Positions 6,701-8,909 of a DNA stretch of 8,909 bases are shown here, piece by piece (positions within the stretch are counted from its first letter, which is position 1; each line of letters opens with the position of its first letter). The notes beneath the pieces are model-generated. The model was not told the DNA's origin and ran no database searches. It saw nothing but the letters and a program-made list of their open reading frames with translations. The position numbers were made by a program, and so were the translations under genes. The DNA comes from JAZDLC01 sp043802345 (lineage in GTDB: Bacteria > Planctomycetota > B15-G4 > JADJEK01): NCBI GenBank assembly GCA_043802345.1, contig JAZDLC010000474.1:1-8909 (forward strand), read 5' to 3'.

Positions 6701-8909
6701 TCGCCGCCTCCGGAACGCTGAACCGGACACGGGCCCGGCCGTCGGCGTCGAGCATCCCCCGGATCGGCGGGAATGCGCCGGGAGGTGAACCCGGCTCGTC
6801 CATGCCGAAAGAGTACCCCTCGAATCCCCCGGCGCTGAAGCGAGCGCGGTCGAAGCGGGCCTGGATCCAGTAGGGGCGTTCCGAGGCCGGGCCGCCGGCG
6901 AGCCAGTTGGCCTCGAGCTCGAGTTCACCAGTGCCGCCCAGCGCGAGCGGGGCCGCGACGCGGGCCTCCAACTCGAGTCGGTCCGGAACGAAGGCCTCGA
7001 CCAGGAAGCCGGACCGTCCCAGGATCCGATGTTCCTTCGAGTCGACGAGTTCCAGGCGCCAGAGGCCTGTCGGATCGCTCAGGCCGGTCTCGAGCTCGAG
7101 GGCCAGCAGGCCCGAGCCGGACAGGATCACCGGCTGCGTCAGCCGGCGCCGCTCGCGCGCGTCGAACCAGCGGGCCTCGAGCGCGAGGCCGGAAGGCGCC
7201 CTGCCCAGGCCATCTCGCACCAGCACGGTGGCATGAGCGGTCTCGCCGGGACGCACCACGCCCCGGTCCAGGTAGACATACGCCTCCGATTCCCCGGCCG
7301 CCAGGTAGGAGCGCCCGGCGGCGGTCTCATCGGCCAACTCGACCCGGAAGCCGCCCAGGTCGATCCATGTGTGATCGGCGCCGCTTCGGACCTCCGCCAT
7401 GAAGGGCACCCGGTCCTCCACCGTGGGAGTGAACGGCAGGCGCGCGATCCCATCCGCGCTGGTCTGGCCTTCCACGAGCACCTGGTTGGTGGGGGTGAAG
7501 ATCCGCACCTCCGCGCCTTCGATCGGTGCGCCGCCGGCCAGGCTGCGCACATGGCAGACCACCGCGTCGGGCGCAGTGCGCAGAGTCACGCCCAGGTCGG
7601 TGATCTGGACGAGACGCTCCTGGGGGTACAGCCCCTCTTCATGGTTGCTGATCGTGATCCGGTAGATGCCCCTCGGCTCCTCTCCCAGCAGCTCGCTCAG
7701 GTCGACCCGGTGGAGGAAGCGGACGTTCTTCTCCGCCGCCACCTTGAACTGCCGCGAGATCTCGGGCGAGCAGAGGTCGCGCCGCCCCTGCTTCCGCAGC
7801 AGATGGAAGATGTTGTTCGGATACGCCCTGGAGATGCCAAGCGTGTACGACTCCAGATTGACGCCTTCGATCTCCAGTTCCGGCCGGGCGAGCGAGGAGA
7901 GCACTTGCCCGCGTCCCCGGAAGCGCAGGGCCGAAGGGAGATCCTGGATCGTGACGGTGCGGCGATCGTCATGTGGCAGACGGTAGACGCCGTCTCCAGG
8001 GAAGCCCTGCTTGAAGACGACGTCGATGGTCTCACCCGGCGGGAAGTCTCCCACCAGCGCGAGGCCGGAGTAGTGGCGGACCACCTGGAAGGGCACATGC
8101 GGCTCCACTTCGATCGTTCCGGGTGCAGGAAGCGGGAGATCGCGACTGCATTCCACTTCGATTCCGCGGCGGCTCGAGTGGACGTCCTCGAGCAGGAGCG
8201 GCGCGGAGAAGACCACCTCGCCCGACCAGTCGGTTCCCATCGGGACATTCCCGAGCGCCGCCTGGAGCGAGGCATCGATGCGCACGGTCACGGCGTCGAG
8301 GAGATCGCCCGACTTGCCGGGACCGATCCCCACCAGCAGGGTGTGCTGGCCTCCCAGGCCTGGAACCGCCTCCTCCAGCACCTCGACCGATTTCACCTCA
8401 GGATGAATCGAGAGAGCGTTTTCGAGGGTCTTCCGCTCCACTTTCATGTCGAAAACGACGCGAAACCACCGCTTCTCAGCCACTGGTCCGGTGGCCGGCA
8501 ACGCGTCCACGACGGCCGGGCCGGGGGTGTTGAAGCGGAACACGGTCCCGCTCGGCAACACCTCGCCGGCGAGGGAGCGGAGACTCCGGTTCAAGGTGAG
8601 GCCGAACATCTGCGCCCGCGGCAGCGGGCTCAACAGGTTGAGTCTCAGCACGCTGGCGGATTGCCAGGTGGCGACGAAGGGCACGTCCGGGTCGAGCTGC
8701 AGCGCGTTCTCGGGAAGCGGCTCGGTCGAAGTCAGTAGATCGCCGGCCACCATCTCGGCGCCGAAGTCGACCCGGATTCGCGAGCGTTCCTCGTCAGCAA
8801 GCTCGACGAAGACTCGCGTCCGCTCGATAGCGGAGTTGAGCGCCGTTCTTGAAAGAGATCTTCCCGTCCCTTCGCCGAAGATGAGTCCGAGGAGAGCGGC
8901 GGCCAGCAG
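3714..8909 (-). CDS. yfhM: Bacterial alpha-2-macroglobulin (YfhM-like protease trap), N-terminal few residues outside window
   Basis: This is a large periplasmic protein that traps proteases: cleavage of a bait region springs a conformational change and exposes a thioester that binds the attacker covalently. The frame is open to the right edge, giving 1731 visible residues (E. coli YfhM is about 1650). The ATG at 8753 is internal: 52 upstream codons remain in frame and begin LLAAALLGLIFGEGTG, which looks like the hydrophobic core of a leader. Numbering from the edge, an N-terminal MG1-like domain comes first. A macroglobulin domain with YLDRGVVRPGE follows at 546-556, then bait-region-type beta domains and the A2M domain with LPPYEGRLRAVV. 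The thioester domain contains YPHGCAEQTTSQ, with Cys1294 and Gln1297, followed by the conserved LGNGGFALWPS. C-terminal macroglobulin domains with DILPGGFELEN and ALYDPGRR close the protein. No lipobox Cys is visible after the hydrophobic core, unlike the E. coli lipoprotein. The gene overlaps pbpC by 4 nt, the classic partner arrangement. Confidence 0.94.
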   Translation of the reverse strand: MLAAALLGLIFGEGTGRSLSRTALNSAIERTRVFVELADEERSRIRVDFGAEMVAGDLLTSTEPLPENALQLDPDVPFVATWQSASVLRLNLLSPLPRAQMFGLTLNRSLRSLAGEVLPSGTVFRFNTPGPAVVDALPATGPVAEKRWFRVVFDMKVERKTLENALSIHPEVKSVEVLEEAVPGLGGQHTLLVGIGPGKSGDLLDAVTVRIDASLQAALGNVPMGTDWSGEVVFSAPLLLEDVHSSRRGIEVECSRDLPLPAPGTIEVEPHVPFQVVRHYSGLALVGDFPPGETIDVVFKQGFPGDGVYRLPHDDRRTVTIQDLPSALRFRGRGQVLSSLARPELEIEGVNLESYTLGISRAYPNNIFHLLRKQGRRDLCSPEISRQFKVAAEKNVRFLHRVDLSELLGEEPRGIYRITISNHEEGLYPQERLVQITDLGVTLRTAPDAVVCHVRSLAGGAPIEGAEVRIFTPTNQVLVEGQTSADGIARLPFTPTVEDRVPFMAEVRSGADHTWIDLGGFRVELADETAAGRSYLAAGESEAYVYLDRGVVRPGETAHATVLVRDGLGRAPSGLALEARWFDARERRRLTQPVILSGSGLLALELETGLSDPTGLWRLELVDSKEHRILGRSGFLVEAFVPDRLELEARVAAPLALGGTGELELEANWLAGGPASERPYWIQARFDRARFSAGGFEGYSFGMDEPGSPPGAFPPIRGMLDADGRARVRFSVPEAASGSQSLAARIQIEVEDPSGRPVRTTLAAAVAPRDFVIGLNVSDRLARVALLSPDGRKQAGERQVSLELIHHTWDFVFEETAGRFGWRTELNSVSLGRVDTAVKGGMAEVDLGEFRTPESGWLTVVASCEGRTAEQTVGERPLPPDRLRVRAPKNQVAPGAIATCNVDAPFGGSALVTLEGLGLHSAKLVELEPGLNQVELEIPANATQPNLHAVFTLSRPQAAKGAVPPFLLVGSAAIPLVHQARRLDVALEMPESVEPESEVEILVRAEGAADATLSLVDVGILRLTRHGDAAPEQYFNGIRRLDGRGADTGTSLLDGAQFDPEALTGGDDFSDSPQLLEDGTSPQILSVALFRAPLAFDAAGEARVRLRLPPYEGRLRAVVTAANSTSLGAAAKDLKVAAPLSVTLALPRVLAQGDGVNAIAVIRNLSEEAGDVRIELAGRHLELPATPGSSRLAPGETLRLVLPISTQEALGAGSLQLTATLGRRTRTVEAPFILRPAARFERQRIGLIAHGMAEFEFPGRWVEDTLEARLVLDPRPDLQLAGPLKALLDYPHGCAEQTTSQCIALLAARDLLPRILPTDGGERETDPFLTGGIQRLHSLQLGNGGFALWPSMKSESMLATVYATDFLLSAREAGARLPDGMLDRASGRLFAHLSRGVDPAYGIWAAEVLGRAGRPAASWLNRYETAARTVEDRSRLALGLARLGEIDRARDLLVEADPKEEATREQGGLLRSTLRSRALLLRALMAVDPADDRILPLVESLLRRALEPDLMTTNEQAYCLLALSEWFTTHAPKDQPVEARVTLGSLALDIQRAGTVPLDVRAGRRLRIESERPLYCFVEFEGYRTDPEPVSLGGVRVRRRVFDSETGAEFVGSPSYERGKVYDVMLELESDDPLENGLITDILPGGFELENTRLGALAQERQDLSRPDHLEFRDDRVLLYVSSSGLDVQRFGYRMRAVFSGEFATLPVMVEALYDPGRRAVSGQPGRVTIR
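3728..3733 (-). promoter_or_regulatory. Ribosome binding site of pbpC inside the end of the macroglobulin gene
   Basis: GGAGGG on the minus strand lies 10 nt before the ATG at 3717, within the last codons of the upstream gene. With the ATGA start/stop overlap it suggests coupled translation with some independent initiation. Confidence 0.5.

Noticed and set aside
7029..8738. Long open frame on the + strand (569 codons) opposite the macroglobulin gene
   Set aside because: Its product is rich in R, H, Q, G and A with no recognisable motif. It is the usual antisense shadow of a high-GC gene, while the minus frame shows clear macroglobulin motifs.
8751..8753. ATG as the start of the macroglobulin gene
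   Set aside because: Another 52 in-frame codons lie upstream, including a leader-like hydrophobic stretch, with no stop before the window edge.

Overview
This is a high-GC (roughly two-thirds G+C by eye), gene-dense bacterial window. It has four protein genes, very short intergenic gaps and no RNA genes, mobile elements or CRISPR that I can see. The periplasmic bacterial alpha-2-macroglobulin / PBP1C pair points to a Gram-negative (diderm) organism. I cannot fix the lineage from this sequence; a high-GC proteobacterium, an acidobacterium or an uncultured relative would all fit.

Layout. The left edge (2-880, + strand) is the C-terminal part of the RecG branched-DNA helicase. Everything else is on the minus strand and reads from right to left: a very large alpha-2-macroglobulin-like protein (YfhM type, entering from beyond the right edge and ending at 3714), then penicillin-binding protein 1C (3717-2116, start overlapping the previous stop as ATGA), then after 87 bp a secreted right-handed beta-helix protein (2028-955, or to 894 if a +1 frameshift is allowed). 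The beta-helix gene and recG converge tail to tail.

How the genes work together. Bacterial alpha-2-macroglobulins are thioester protease traps in the periplasm, and PBP1C is a peptidoglycan glycosyltransferase/transpeptidase commonly encoded next to them. The pair is usually interpreted as a defence-and-repair unit: the macroglobulin captures proteases that breach the outer membrane and PBP1C mends the wall. The thioester motif (GCAEQ) and all principal PBP catalytic motifs are intact here. Two things differ from the E. coli proteins: the PBP lacks the long C-terminal region, and the macroglobulin shows no lipobox cysteine in the visible end of its leader. A secreted beta-helix protein follows in the same direction and may be a third member of the unit; this is inference from position only. 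RecG is a housekeeping neighbour with no evident functional link.

The most notable signal is at the 3' end of the beta-helix gene. The reading frame stops at CCC-TGA-C, but the +1 frame continues for 20 more residues that form one further recognisable beta-helix coil, ending 13 bp from the recG stop. This is a sequence error, a recent frameshift mutation, or +1 recoding at overlapping proline codons.
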